64,000 nucleotides of DNA. Origin: Aliiroseovarius zhejiangensis. Lineage in GTDB: Bacteria > Pseudomonadota > Alphaproteobacteria > Rhodobacterales > Rhodobacteraceae. A program made the translations under genes and the position numbers. The notes beneath the pieces were generated by a model that searched no databases, had not been told where the DNA came from, and was given only the letters and a program-made list of their open reading frames with translations. Positions 54,481-63,483 of the stretch are shown here, piece after piece (position 1 is the stretch's first letter; every line of letters begins with the position of its first letter). Location of the stretch: contig NZ_BNCH01000003.1 in assembly GCF_014656375.1 (NCBI RefSeq), forward strand, positions 1-64,000, in the 5' to 3' direction.

Positions 54481-55509
54481 ATGACATATCAATTGACGGA
54501 CCTTGGATGGTCGTCCTTCTTTCAGACCCAGCGCGAGGCCGCGCCGGAGCTGACCCCTTACCGGATCACCGAAATTCACCGCAGCCGCATGACCGCACTG
54601 GGTGAGACGGGCGAGGCGACGCTGACCTCGCCCAGACTGGCGGCAGGAGAGCTGGCGGTGGGAGACTGGGTGATGGTTGACCCAGAAATGCGGATCCAGC
54701 AGGTGCTGGAGCGGAAATCTCTGCTGCAACGGCGCGCGGCAGGGACCGATGCACAGACGCAGTTGATCGCGTCGAATGTCGACACGTTATTCATCGTGAC
54801 CTCGTGCAACGAGGATTTCAACATTGCCCGGATCGAACGGTTTCTGGCACTGGCACATGAGGCCGGGTGCTATCCGGTATTGGTCCTGACCAAGGCCGAT
54901 CTGTGCGACGATGCCCGCGCGTTCGAGGCCGAGGCACAGGCGCTGGACCCGATGCTGACCATCCTGACGGTGAATGCCCGTGAGGCGTCAGCCGCCGAGG
55001 CCGTCGCGGCCTGGTGCAAACCGCCGCAGACTGCGGCCTTCATCGGGTCATCCGGTGTAGGGAAAACCACGCTGACCAACGCGTTGACCGGCGGGGATGC
55101 TGCCACCGGTGGCATCCGCGAAGACGACGCCAAGGGCCGGCACGTGACCACCGCGCGCAGTATGCATCCCATGCGGAACGGCGGCTGGATCATCGACATG
55201 CCGGGGATGCGCGCCTTGCGCCTGCTGGATACGCGTGAAGGGATCGACAGTGTGTTCGATGACCTGGCCGAATTGGAAGCCCGGTGCAGATTCTCGGATT
55301 GTGCCCATGACACCGAGCCGGGATGCGCCGTGCGCGCGGCCATCGAGGATGGAGAGTTGGATCCGGAGCGATTGCAACGCTGGCGAAAGCTGCGGGCAGG
55401 CGAGGCCAAGAACACCGAGACCATCGCGGAAAGCCGGGCGCGGGAACGGAAATTCTCGAAAATGGTGAAAGGCGTTGTGAAAGGGTCTGGCAAACGCAAG
55501 GGGCGGTAG
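54481..55509 (+). CDS. rsgA: Ribosome small-subunit-dependent GTPase A
   Basis: 342 residues: OB-fold N-terminal domain, a circularly permuted GTPase with the G4 motif LTKADL before G1 GSSGVGKTTLTNAL and G3 DMPGMR, and a C-terminal zinc knuckle with CRFSDCAHDTEPGC. It checks late 30S maturation and releases RbfA. AGG lies 7 bases before ATG 54481. A seven-codon reading frame (54461-54484) overlaps this start by ATGA and might couple translation. A hairpin and a conserved repeat block follow its stop. Confidence 0.94.
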   Translation: MTYQLTDLGWSSFFQTQREAAPELTPYRITEIHRSRMTALGETGEATLTSPRLAAGELAVGDWVMVDPEMRIQQVLERKSLLQRRAAGTDAQTQLIASNVDTLFIVTSCNEDFNIARIERFLALAHEAGCYPVLVLTKADLCDDARAFEAEAQALDPMLTILTVNAREASAAEAVAAWCKPPQTAAFIGSSGVGKTTLTNALTGGDAATGGIREDDAKGRHVTTARSMHPMRNGGWIIDMPGMRALRLLDTREGIDSVFDDLAELEARCRFSDCAHDTEPGCAVRAAIEDGELDPERLQRWRKLRAGEAKNTETIAESRARERKFSKMVKGVVKGSGKRKGR

Positions 55510-55519
55510 CGGGTCTTGG

Positions 55520-55585
55520 GCAGAGGGGCCTTGCCCCTCTGCGCGTGCGCGCATTCACCCCAGGATATTTTTGGCCAGAAGAAGC
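55520..55585 (+). repeat. Repeat element, copy 2, downstream of rsgA
   Basis: It begins 10 bases after the rsgA stop with the perfect hairpin GCAGAGGGGC (55520-55529) / GCCCCTCTGC (55533-55542), then a GCGC-rich spacer, then the conserved block at 55558-55585. The block equals copy 1 (33397-33424, other strand) except for one base. The arrangement gene stop, hairpin, block is the same in both. Confidence 0.85.
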
Positions 55586-55600
55586 CGGATATTGGTAGGA

Positions 55601-56092
55601 TCAGCGCCCTGGCCGGGTGGCCCAGATCATTTGCGCGTCCGTTTCGACGGCGCAGGGGCGCGTGCGGCGCAGGCGTGACAGGGCGGTGTCCGGTGGTTCG
55701 CCATGTTCGACCATCAGGCGCAGAAGGATCATGCCTGATCGTCCGCATCCGCCCTTGCAATGGGCCAGCACTTTGCCGCCCGAGGCCAGGCTGGCATGAG
55801 CGAGGCGTGAGGCATTGGTCCATGACTCGCGGGTTTTCGCCTTCGGGGTGCCGAAATCGGGGATCGGCAGGTGGTGCCACGTGATGCTGGCCTTGGTCAG
55901 ATCAGCCGGCAGGCTGGATGCGCCATATGCAGCCATTTCTGCAGCAGTGGTCAGGGACAGGACGAGCGATGGGTGCCAGTCCCGGATCACCCCAAGGTCT
56001 TCTGAATAGCTGCCCCAGCGCCCTGGAAGTGGACAAATGCCCAGATGCCCGTGTCCCAGGGCGAGGTCTGAGATGGTGAAATTGTTCGGCAT
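55601..56092 (-). CDS. Dual-specificity/tyrosine phosphatase-like protein
   Basis: 163 residues with the phosphatase loop VLAHCKGGCGRSGM (HCx5R with the following Ser), a possible general acid Asp in PIPDFGTP and no extra domains. It resembles the small cytosolic dual-specificity phosphatases that act on phosphotyrosine or other phosphoesters. It is read against dnaX with a 108-base gap. Substrate unknown. Confidence 0.85.
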   Translation of the reverse strand: MPNNFTISDLALGHGHLGICPLPGRWGSYSEDLGVIRDWHPSLVLSLTTAAEMAAYGASSLPADLTKASITWHHLPIPDFGTPKAKTRESWTNASRLAHASLASGGKVLAHCKGGCGRSGMILLRLMVEHGEPPDTALSRLRRTRPCAVETDAQMIWATRPGR

Positions 56093-56200
56093 AGTTTGCG
56101 TTTATCATGTGGGCAGGGTCGATCAAATCAGAGTTCGGTGGACGCCGTGTGATGCCCGGCCTAATCTGGCCCGGAACCGAATCCGGCACCGAAGGGTCAC

Positions 56201-57994
56201 ATGTCAGACGCAGCTTCCTCAGATACGCCAAAGGCAAAGCCCTATCAGGTTCTGGCCCGCAAATACCGCCCTGAAACCTTCGCCGATCTTGTTGGGCAAG
56301 AGGCAATGGTGCGCACGCTGAAAAACGCGTTCGAGGCGGACCGGATCGCCCAGGCTTTCGTGATGACGGGCATTCGTGGCGTGGGCAAGACGACCACGGC
56401 CCGGATCATCGCCAAGGGGATGAACTGTGTTGGGCCGGACGGGCAGGGTGGCCCGACGGTCGAGCCTTGCGGCCAGTGCGAACATTGCGTGGCGATTGCC
56501 GAAGGGCGCCATGTCGACGTGATGGAGATGGATGCCGCCTCGCGCACGGGGGTCGATGATATCCGCGAAATCATCGACAGCGTGCATTACCGGGCTGCGT
56601 CGGCGCGGTACAAGATCTATATCATCGACGAGGTTCACATGCTGTCGAAGAACGCGTTCAACGCGCTTCTGAAGACGCTGGAAGAACCCCCCGCGCATGT
56701 GAAATTCATCTTTGCCACGACCGAAATCCGCAAGGTACCGGTGACGGTGCTGAGCCGGTGTCAGCGGTTTGACCTGCGCCGGATCGAGCCCGAGGACATG
56801 CTGGCCATGTTGCGCCGGATTGCCGATGCCGAGGGGGCGGCCATTGCCGATGATGCGCTGGCCCTGATCACGCGGGCGGCTGAAGGGTCGGCGCGCGATG
56901 CGCAGTCTCTGCTGGATCAGGCGATCAGCCATGGCGCCGGAGAAACCACCGCCGATCAGGTGCGCGCCATGCTGGGTCTGGCGGATCGGGGCCGGGTTCT
57001 GGACCTGATGCATTTCATCGTGAAGGGGGATGCAGCGGGTGCGCTGGTCGAACTTGGCGGGCAATATGCCGACGGGGCCGACCCGATGGCCGTCCTGCGT
57101 GATCTGGCCGAGGTGTCGCATTGGGTCAGCGTGATCAAGATTACCCCTGAGGCGGTGGAAGATCCCACCATATCCCTGGACGAACGACGTCGGGGCCAGA
57201 CCATGGCCGACGCCTTGCCGATGCGGGTTCTGTCGCGGATGTGGCAGATGCTTCTGAAAGCGATCGAAGAGGTCTCTGCCGCGCCCAACGCGATGATGGC
57301 GGCCGAAATGGCGATCATTCGGCTGACTCATGTGGCCGATCTGCCGACGCCGGAAGAACTGGTGCGCAAGCTGAAGGATCAGCCTGTACCGCCGGCGGGG
57401 CCGTCGGGTGGTGCGCCTGCGCCGTCAGGCGACGGGGCGCCGATGGGGCAGGGCTCTGCTGCCCCCCGGTTGTCGGGCAGTCCGGGAGGGACGGGTGCGG
57501 GGTCGTCCGGATCAGGCGCGACCGCTTTGGCCGTGTCGCAGCAGCCCGAAAACGCCTTGGCGCGGTATGCAAGGTTTGAGGATGTGATCGAGTTGATCCG
57601 GGCCAACCGCGACGTGCAGTTGTTGGTCGAGGTGGAAGGCGGTGTGCGTCTGGCGGCCTATGCGCCGGGGCGGATTGAGTTCACGCCAAGCGAAGACGCG
57701 CGATCCGATCTGGCCGCCCGCCTGGCCCAGCGGTTGCAGGTTTGGACCGGGGTGCGCTGGGGCGTGACGCTGGTCAACGGGTGCGAGGCTGCGACCATCA
57801 CAGAAACCCGGGATGGTGAAAAGCGCGCGCTGGAAGAGGAAGCCGCAGCGCACCCGCTGGTACAGGCGGTGATCGCGCAGTTTCCGAAGGCACGGATCAC
57901 CGAGATTCGCACCGCCGACGACATCGCGGATGTGGCCGCAGCCGAGGCGTTGCCCGAGGTCGAGGATGAATGGGATCCGTTCGAAGACGAATAA
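56201..57994 (+). CDS. dnaX: DNA polymerase III subunits tau/gamma
   Basis: 597 residues. AAA+ module: YQVLARKYRPETFADLVGQE, Walker A GIRGVGKTT, zinc-binding cysteines (C in MNCVG, then CGQCEHC), Walker B IYIIDEVHML and sensor 1 FATTE. After domain III comes a Gly/Pro/Ala/Ser linker (about 395-450) and a C-terminal domain that binds the polymerase alpha subunit. It loads the sliding clamp. I see no A-rich slippery heptamer like the one E. coli uses to make gamma, so tau may be the only product. Its TAA overlaps the next ATG by one base. Confidence 0.96.
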   Translation: MSDAASSDTPKAKPYQVLARKYRPETFADLVGQEAMVRTLKNAFEADRIAQAFVMTGIRGVGKTTTARIIAKGMNCVGPDGQGGPTVEPCGQCEHCVAIAEGRHVDVMEMDAASRTGVDDIREIIDSVHYRAASARYKIYIIDEVHMLSKNAFNALLKTLEEPPAHVKFIFATTEIRKVPVTVLSRCQRFDLRRIEPEDMLAMLRRIADAEGAAIADDALALITRAAEGSARDAQSLLDQAISHGAGETTADQVRAMLGLADRGRVLDLMHFIVKGDAAGALVELGGQYADGADPMAVLRDLAEVSHWVSVIKITPEAVEDPTISLDERRRGQTMADALPMRVLSRMWQMLLKAIEEVSAAPNAMMAAEMAIIRLTHVADLPTPEELVRKLKDQPVPPAGPSGGAPAPSGDGAPMGQGSAAPRLSGSPGGTGAGSSGSGATALAVSQQPENALARYARFEDVIELIRANRDVQLLVEVEGGVRLAAYAPGRIEFTPSEDARSDLAARLAQRLQVWTGVRWGVTLVNGCEAATITETRDGEKRALEEEAAAHPLVQAVIAQFPKARITEIRTADDIADVAAAEALPEVEDEWDPFEDE

Positions 57995-58464
57995 TGCAGA
58001 CACCGACACGTTCCGAGATTGCGATACTGGAAGAGGTCAAATCCCTTGCCGTTGAGTATTATCACCTGACCGGCAAGCCGCTGGGTGTCACGGGCGAGAT
58101 CGCCGAAATGGAAGCAGCAAGTTTGCTTGGTCTGGATCTTGCCGCGGCGCGCACCGCCGGTTTCGACGCGTATCGCACAAGAAAAGACAGAAAAGAGAAA
58201 ATCCAGATCAAGGGACGCTGGAAGAAGGACGGGACGTCCTGGGGCAGGGTGTCGAAAATAATCGCGGATCAGGAGTTTGACGCCGTCCAGCTTGTGCTAA
58301 TGCATGGAAACTATGATGTCTTTGAGATCTGGGAAGCCTCTCGCGAAGATGTCGTCGAGCGGCTTGATGCGCCTGGGTCCAAGGCGCGCAACCAACGCCG
58401 GTCTATGGGGGTTTCGCAGTTCAAGTCGATCGCGGAGCTTGTCTGGTCCAGCCGCGCCTTGTAA
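57994..58464 (+). CDS. Small PD-(D/E)xK nuclease-like protein coupled to dnaX
   Basis: 156 residues. The region 33-75 fits a PD-(D/E)xK core: Glu in GEIAEMEAASLLGL, Asp in AGFDAYR, then the QxK half-motif in IQIKGRWKK, a common variant of ExK. A Trp/Gly strand (GTSWGRVSKI) and VQLVLMHGNYDVFEIWEASRE supply the remaining strands. The C-terminus is basic (KARNQRRSMGVSQFKS). Nuclease or DNA-binding function is inferred; I cannot name the family. TAATG overlap with dnaX and a 56-base gap to ybaB put it in the dnaX-ybaB-recR operon, where a DNA repair or replication role would fit. Confidence 0.75.
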   Translation: MQTPTRSEIAILEEVKSLAVEYYHLTGKPLGVTGEIAEMEAASLLGLDLAAARTAGFDAYRTRKDRKEKIQIKGRWKKDGTSWGRVSKIIADQEFDAVQLVLMHGNYDVFEIWEASREDVVERLDAPGSKARNQRRSMGVSQFKSIAELVWSSRAL

Positions 58465-58520
58465 GCCCCACCTGCGGACCGTATCTAAGACGGAACCACG
58501 AGATTTTTAAGGAGCATGAG

Positions 58521-58865
58521 ATGCTGAAGGGACTGGGTGGTCTTGGCGACATGGCCAAGATGATGAAAGCCGCGCAAGAGATGCAGACCAAGATGGCGGA
58601 TCTGCAGGAAAGCCTGGCCACAATGACCGTGGTGGGCGAAAGCGGTGCGGGTCTGGTCAAGGCGACGGCGACCGCCAAGGGTGTGCTGACGGGGCTGGAT
58701 ATCGACCCTTCGATTTTCAATCCGGACGAAAAGGAAGTGGTCGAGGATCTGATCCTGGCCGCGATCAAGGATGCGCAATCCAAGGCGCAGGAGCGCAGCG
58801 AAAGCGAAATGTCGCGACTGACCGAAGAGCTTGGTCTGCCCAAGGACATGAACCTGCCCTTCTAG
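58521..58865 (+). CDS. ybaB: YbaB/EbfC nucleoid-associated protein
   Basis: 114 residues: [21 protein letters not shown], the long helix, then the sheet [20 protein letters not shown] and the second helix [16 protein letters not shown]. It forms a DNA-binding dimer and is almost always found between dnaX and recR, as here. AAGGAGCATGAG precedes the ATG; recR begins 13 bases after its stop. Confidence 0.95.
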   Translation: MLKGLGGLGDMAKMMKAAQEMQTKMADLQESLATMTVVGESGAGLVKATATAKGVLTGLDIDPSIFNPDEKEVVEDLILAAIKDAQSKAQERSESEMSRLTEELGLPKDMNLPF

Positions 58866-58878
58866 GGCAGGCAGGCGC

Positions 58879-59475
58879 ATGTCGGAAGCCCCGCGTGATA
58901 TCGAGGCCCTGATTGACCTGATGGCGAAACTGCCGGGGTTGGGGCCGCGGTCGGCCCGGCGGGCGGTGCTGTATCTGATCCGCAAGCGGGCGCTTGTGCT
59001 GATGCCTTTGGCGGATGCGATGCAGGCGGTGGCGGAAACGGCGCGGGAATGCGTGGTTTGCGGCAATGTCTCGACCGCGGATCGCTGCGACATCTGCATG
59101 TCCGAGAAACGCGCGATTGGCGAGATTTGCGTGGTTGAGGATGTGGCCGACCTGTGGGCGATGGAACGCGCGGGCCGGTTCAAGGGGCGATACCACGTAT
59201 TGGGCGGCACCTTGTCGGCGCTGGACGCTGTTGGCCCGGATGACCTTGGCATTCCCCGCCTGGTGCAGCGCGTGCGGGACGAAGGCATCACTGAGGTGAT
59301 CCTTGCCCTGAACGCGACTGTCGATGGTCAGACCACGGCGCATTATATCGCTGAAGAGCTGGAGGGCCGCTGCGACGTGTCATCGCTGGCGCAAGGTGTG
59401 CCCATCGGGGGCGAGTTGGACTATCTGGATGAAGGTACGATTTCGGCCGCTCTTGCGGCGCGCAAGCGGTTGTAG
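58879..59475 (+). CDS. recR: Recombination mediator protein RecR
   Basis: 198 residues: helix-hairpin-helix [11 protein letters not shown], a four-cysteine zinc finger ([16 protein letters not shown]) and a Toprim domain with [13 protein letters not shown]. With RecF/RecO it loads RecA at gaps. It is the last gene of the dnaX operon; the convergent TIGR02302 gene ends 10 bases beyond, with no terminator hairpin between them. The start is consistent with the family length. Confidence 0.96.
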   Translation: MSEAPRDIEALIDLMAKLPGLGPRSARRAVLYLIRKRALVLMPLADAMQAVAETARECVVCGNVSTADRCDICMSEKRAIGEICVVEDVADLWAMERAGRFKGRYHVLGGTLSALDAVGPDDLGIPRLVQRVRDEGITEVILALNATVDGQTTAHYIAEELEGRCDVSSLAQGVPIGGELDYLDEGTISAALAARKRL

Positions 59476-59485
59476 GCTGCGCGGA

Positions 59486-62059
59486 TCAGAACTGATCCAA
59501 AAGACGTTTCAGATAGTCGCGTTCCAGATCCGGGCGGTCGCCTTCGCCTGACCGGCGGCGCAATTCCTCCATCAACTCCTGTGCGCGGCGATAGACGTCT
59601 TCCCCGTCCTCAAGCGGGCTGTCGGTGGCTGTGGCGCCGTTGTTGCCATCCGGGCTGCGGCCCAGCGGATCGCGCTGGCTGGACTGGCGGCCTTCGCCGG
59701 GGTTGCTGCCTTGTTCGCCCTGACGCTGGGCCTGCTGATTCGCCATCGCTTCGTCGAACTGGCGCATTCCTTCACGCAAGGCCTCCATGGCGTCGGCCTG
59801 ACGATCCAGCGCCTCGGGCAGATCACCCTGTTCCAATGCCTCGGCGGCGTCGCCCATCGCGCGTCCAGCGTCATCCAGCGCGTCCCGGGCGGCTTGTCCG
59901 GCCTCGTCACCGGCACCGGGCAGGTTGCGGCGCTGGGCCTCCAACTGCCGTTGCAAGTCGCTTTGCCGTTGCGCCAGATCGCTGCCTTCGCGACTGCCGC
60001 CCTGTTCGGGGCCGGCGCCCTGGCCGTCCTGCCCCTGTTGCCCATCTGCGCCATTGTGACTTTGACCGCGCCCTTGCCCGCCATCGCGGCCTTCGTTCCC
60101 TTCCGACTCGCCCGCCTGCGATCCCTGACCTTGTTCCTGAAGATCGCGGAAGGCCTGATCCGACAGGCCCTGTTGCTCGCGCAATGTTTCCTGCAACCCT
60201 TCGCGGGCACTTTGGCCGGGCTGGTTCGACGGGCCGGTCTGGGCCATCTGCATGTTTTCCATCATCTGGCGCAACTGGTCGAGCATCTGCATCGCTTCAT
60301 CCTCGCGCCCCTGGCGCATCAACTCCTCGATGCGTTCCATCATGTCTTCAAGATCGGCCATGCTCATTTCGACCCCGTTTTCGGGCGGGGGTTGATCGGA
60401 TTGCGGGCCGTTTTGCTGGTTCTCGGCCAGTTGTTCCAGATAATCGCGCATGGCCTCGCGCATTTCGTCCATCAGTTCGGCCAGTTCCTCTTCGCTGGCG
60501 CCGTCGCGCATGGCCTGTTCCAACCGGTCCTGTGCCTGCTGCATCCGAGCCAGGGCATCGGCCAGACGGCCATCGTCCAGCTCAACGGCGGCGTCCCAGA
60601 ACACGGCGGCCACTTCGTTGCGCAGGTCTTCCGGCAGGCCCGCTTGCGTGTCCGAAAAGGCCAGCCCTGCCTCAAGCCGCCGGATCGCGCTGCGCAGCCG
60701 CAGATATATTCCTTCGGGCAGGTCCAACTCGTCAGGCCGGTTCAAGACGGCGCGGGTGATCTGCGCCACCCGTCGGCCATTGTCACGGGACCAGAGAAGG
60801 TCGCGGCGCTGTTCGATCAGCGCCTTGGCGACCGGATGCAGGAAGCGGCGGGCGGGCAGGACGATGTTCATGGGCGGCGTGGTGCCGGTTTGCTCGGCCC
60901 CGTCTTCGACCTTCAGGGTCAGGTCGACGGGCAGCCCGGCCCATGGATGTTCGATCAGGTTTTCCTCCAGCACCCCGTCGATCTGGGTCCGCGAACCGCG
61001 ATAGGGAAGGGGCAGGTCGACGACCAGCGGCGGGCGGTCCTCGGGCGCGGTGGCAAGGCCATGGCGACGGTCGATGCGATCCAACCCCAGCGTAGCGGCG
61101 GCGTGGCCGCGGGTGACGGCATAATCATCCGTTGCTGTGAAGGGCAGCGAGAAATCGCCGGCAAGGCGGCGGGTCAACTCGCCCTCGGTGGTCACGGTCG
61201 GCGGCGTGTCGCCAATCGCGGTGATTTGCCAGCGCGCGGCACCCGGACCTTCGATGTCCAGCGGCCCGCTTTTGGTAATTACGAGCAGGTAGCTTTGCTG
61301 TGCCGGTCCCGTGATCGGCGTGTCGGACAGGTCCGCTGTCACCCCCAGCGTATCCAGATCACCATAAAGCCGCAGCGTCAGGCGACTGCCTTGCGGCACG
61401 GCCAGTGGGCCGGGCGGCTGGTCGGCCAGATAGAGGCTGGGGCGTCCGGTATAGCCGGGCGGTTCAATCCAGCCTTCCCAACTGGCGCTGGCAACGGGGG
61501 GGGTGCCAGCGTCCCCGCCGGTTGCACCGGGGCTGCCGAGGCGGTCCAGCCACGGGGTGAAGCCGATGGCCAGCGCCGCGCCGGTCGCGGCGATCAGGCG
61601 CAGCGCATAGGGGTCGCTGCGGGCCACACGCAGGTCAGGGGATACGGGTCGAACGCCCTTCAGGCGTTGGGCCATTCGCGCCAAATGCGCCTGCCAAAGG
61701 TTGCGCGATGCCATGTCATCGCGCCCGGTGGCCTGATCATCCATCAGGGCGGCAATCGGGTGGCCGGGCAGGCTGTCGTCCAGTTGCGCCAGTTGTTCGG
61801 CACGGCTGGGCCAGGCGAAATTGCGGGCACCCCAGATCAGCGCAGACAAAGCGGCAAAGACGCCCAGTGCCAACAGGCCCGTCGCGATGGGTGACGGACC
61901 GATGGTCCAGAAGCTCCAGACCGCGAAGGCCGTCAGGCCGATGGCCACCAGTGGCCAGAACGCGCGCCAGAGGCGTTCCAAAACCATCCCAGCCCCAGTC
62001 AAACGCAAGGGCCATTTCAGGTGCGTCTGCACCTCGTCGGGAAGGATCGGGCGGGTCAT
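59486..62059 (-). CDS. TIGR02302 (DUF4175) family membrane protein
   Basis: 857 residues. Two hydrophobic helices near the N-terminus (about 35-80) and one around 155-170 are followed by a large extracytoplasmic region (WEGWIEPPGYTGRPSLYLA, FTATDDYAVTRG). A very long Gln/Glu/Met-rich coiled-coil and low-complexity tail follows (LADALARMQQAQDRLEQAM, then repeated QGQ, GEQ and GQG runs). This layout is typical of the alphaproteobacterial TIGR02302 family; its function is unknown. The start is 62059, 17 bases after the lysA stop, without a strong ribosome site. It is probably co-transcribed with argH, the lipoprotein gene and lysA. Confidence 0.88.
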   Translation of the reverse strand: MTRPILPDEVQTHLKWPLRLTGAGMVLERLWRAFWPLVAIGLTAFAVWSFWTIGPSPIATGLLALGVFAALSALIWGARNFAWPSRAEQLAQLDDSLPGHPIAALMDDQATGRDDMASRNLWQAHLARMAQRLKGVRPVSPDLRVARSDPYALRLIAATGAALAIGFTPWLDRLGSPGATGGDAGTPPVASASWEGWIEPPGYTGRPSLYLADQPPGPLAVPQGSRLTLRLYGDLDTLGVTADLSDTPITGPAQQSYLLVITKSGPLDIEGPGAARWQITAIGDTPPTVTTEGELTRRLAGDFSLPFTATDDYAVTRGHAAATLGLDRIDRRHGLATAPEDRPPLVVDLPLPYRGSRTQIDGVLEENLIEHPWAGLPVDLTLKVEDGAEQTGTTPPMNIVLPARRFLHPVAKALIEQRRDLLWSRDNGRRVAQITRAVLNRPDELDLPEGIYLRLRSAIRRLEAGLAFSDTQAGLPEDLRNEVAAVFWDAAVELDDGRLADALARMQQAQDRLEQAMRDGASEEELAELMDEMREAMRDYLEQLAENQQNGPQSDQPPPENGVEMSMADLEDMMERIEELMRQGREDEAMQMLDQLRQMMENMQMAQTGPSNQPGQSAREGLQETLREQQGLSDQAFRDLQEQGQGSQAGESEGNEGRDGGQGRGQSHNGADGQQGQDGQGAGPEQGGSREGSDLAQRQSDLQRQLEAQRRNLPGAGDEAGQAARDALDDAGRAMGDAAEALEQGDLPEALDRQADAMEALREGMRQFDEAMANQQAQRQGEQGSNPGEGRQSSQRDPLGRSPDGNNGATATDSPLEDGEDVYRRAQELMEELRRRSGEGDRPDLERDYLKRLLDQF

Positions 62060-62075
62060 CGGACCCGCGTGAGGT

Positions 62076-63341
62076 TCACAACCATGCAGGGATGGTATCG
62101 CGTCCCAGCATCTCTTCATAGGTGGGACGGGCCCGGATGACGGCATATTGATCGCCCATCACCAGAACTTCGGGGATCAGGGGGCGGGAATTGTATTCCG
62201 ACGCCATCACAGCACCATAAGCCCCGGCCGAGCGGAAGGCGATCAGGTCATCGGCTTGCAGGCGATCCAGATCGCGGCGCTTGGCAAATGTGTCGCCCGT
62301 TTCGCAGATCGGGCCGACAATATCGTATTGTGCCTTCTCCTGCCCCGGCGAGGGTTCGACCACCGGCACGATGTCGTGATGAGCTTCATACATGGCCGGG
62401 CGCACGAGGTCGTTCATCGCGGCGTCAACGATCAGGAAGTCCTGTCCTTCACCCTCTTTCACATAGATGACCGAGGTGACCATCAAACCGGCATTGCCCG
62501 AAACCAGCCGCCCTGGCTCGATCTCGATCTCGCAGCCCAGGTGGCCGACAGTTTCGCGTATCATCTGCCCGTATTCGAGGGGCAGGGGCGGGGCGGAGTT
62601 TGACCGTTCATAGGGAATGCCCAGCCCGCCGCCCAGATCAAGGCGGGTGATGTCATGTCCGTCGGCGCGCAGGGCTTCGGTCAGTTCTGCAACCTTTTGA
62701 TAGGCTTGGCGGAACGGTTCCAACTCGGTCAGTTGGCTGCCGATATGCACGTCGATGCCGACCGCTTTCAGGCCGGGCAGGTTCGCAATTTCGGCGTAAA
62801 CGTCGCGGGAGCGTGCAATGGGGATGCCGAACTTGTTTTCGGACTTCCCGGTCGAGATCTTGGCGTGTGTTTTCGCATCCACATCCGGGTTCACGCGCAC
62901 GGTGACGGGGGCAACCACGCCCATCTCGGTCGCCACCTGCGACAGGACCCGCATTTCCGGTTCGCTTTCCAGATTGAACTGTCGGATGCCTTCCGACAGA
63001 GCCAGCCGCATTTCATCGCGTGTCTTGCCGACGCCGGAAAAGACGATTCGGTCGCCCGGCACCCCGGCGGCACGCGCACGGCGGTATTCCCCGCCCGACA
63101 CCACGTCCATGCCCGCGCCCAGATCGCCCAGCAGTTTCAGAACGGCAAGGTTCGAGTTGGATTTCACCGCGAAGCAGACAAGGTGATCGGCCCAGTCCAG
63201 TGCTTCCGTGAACAGTCCGATATGTCGTTTCAGAGTGGCGGCGGAATAGACATAGAAGGGCGTGCCGACCTGCGCGGCGATCTCGGGGATGGCCACATCT
63301 TCGGCGTGCAGAATGCCGTCGCGGTAAAGGAAATGGTCCAT
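62076..63341 (-). CDS. lysA: Diaminopimelate decarboxylase
   Basis: 421 residues, fold-type III PLP enzyme. Cofactor Lys in FAVKSNSNLAVL, glycine loop DLGGGLGIPYE, arginine in EPGRLVSGNAG and the active-site Cys in GPICETGDTFA. It makes lysine from meso-diaminopimelate. AAAGG precedes ATG 63341; upstream in-frame codons overlap the lipoprotein gene in another frame and are not part of the enzyme. It follows the LptM-like lipoprotein gene by 25 bases. Confidence 0.95.
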   Translation of the reverse strand: MDHFLYRDGILHAEDVAIPEIAAQVGTPFYVYSAATLKRHIGLFTEALDWADHLVCFAVKSNSNLAVLKLLGDLGAGMDVVSGGEYRRARAAGVPGDRIVFSGVGKTRDEMRLALSEGIRQFNLESEPEMRVLSQVATEMGVVAPVTVRVNPDVDAKTHAKISTGKSENKFGIPIARSRDVYAEIANLPGLKAVGIDVHIGSQLTELEPFRQAYQKVAELTEALRADGHDITRLDLGGGLGIPYERSNSAPPLPLEYGQMIRETVGHLGCEIEIEPGRLVSGNAGLMVTSVIYVKEGEGQDFLIVDAAMNDLVRPAMYEAHHDIVPVVEPSPGQEKAQYDIVGPICETGDTFAKRRDLDRLQADDLIAFRSAGAYGAVMASEYNSRPLIPEVLVMGDQYAVIRARPTYEEMLGRDTIPAWL

Positions 63342-63366
63342 GGGCGGGCCTTTCGGGCAGGTGCGC

Positions 63367-63483
63367 CTATTGGCGGGCTTGTTGTTCTGCGATGTCTTCC
63401 GGGCTGCCGGGGCGGATGGGTTCGCCATCGGCGCCGCAGGCGGCAAGGCCCAGAAGGGCAAGGATCAGGGTGAGACGGATCAT
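63367..63483 (-). CDS. lptM: LptM-like small lipoprotein
   Basis: Only 38 residues: [20 protein letters not shown] with the lipobox Cys at residue 16, then EPIRPGS, which resembles the CGxxGPLxxP start of mature LptM (YifL). LptM helps the LptD-LptE translocon mature in E. coli. Its start overlaps the argH stop by ATGA and lysA follows, the same argH-lipoprotein-lysA order seen in many proteobacteria. The LptM role is inferred from motif and position. Confidence 0.75.
   Translation of the reverse strand: MIRLTLILALLGLAACGADGEPIRPGSPEDIAEQQARQ

Noticed and set aside
56201-57994. Programmed frameshift site in dnaX
   Set aside because: No A-rich slippery heptamer with a downstream stem was found by eye in the linker region, so a gamma product is not claimed.
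59711-61894. A 727-codon open frame on the plus strand opposite the TIGR02302 gene
   Set aside because: It is a GC-driven antisense frame without a ribosome site or protein features; the minus-strand frame has the family features and low-complexity tail expected of TIGR02302.
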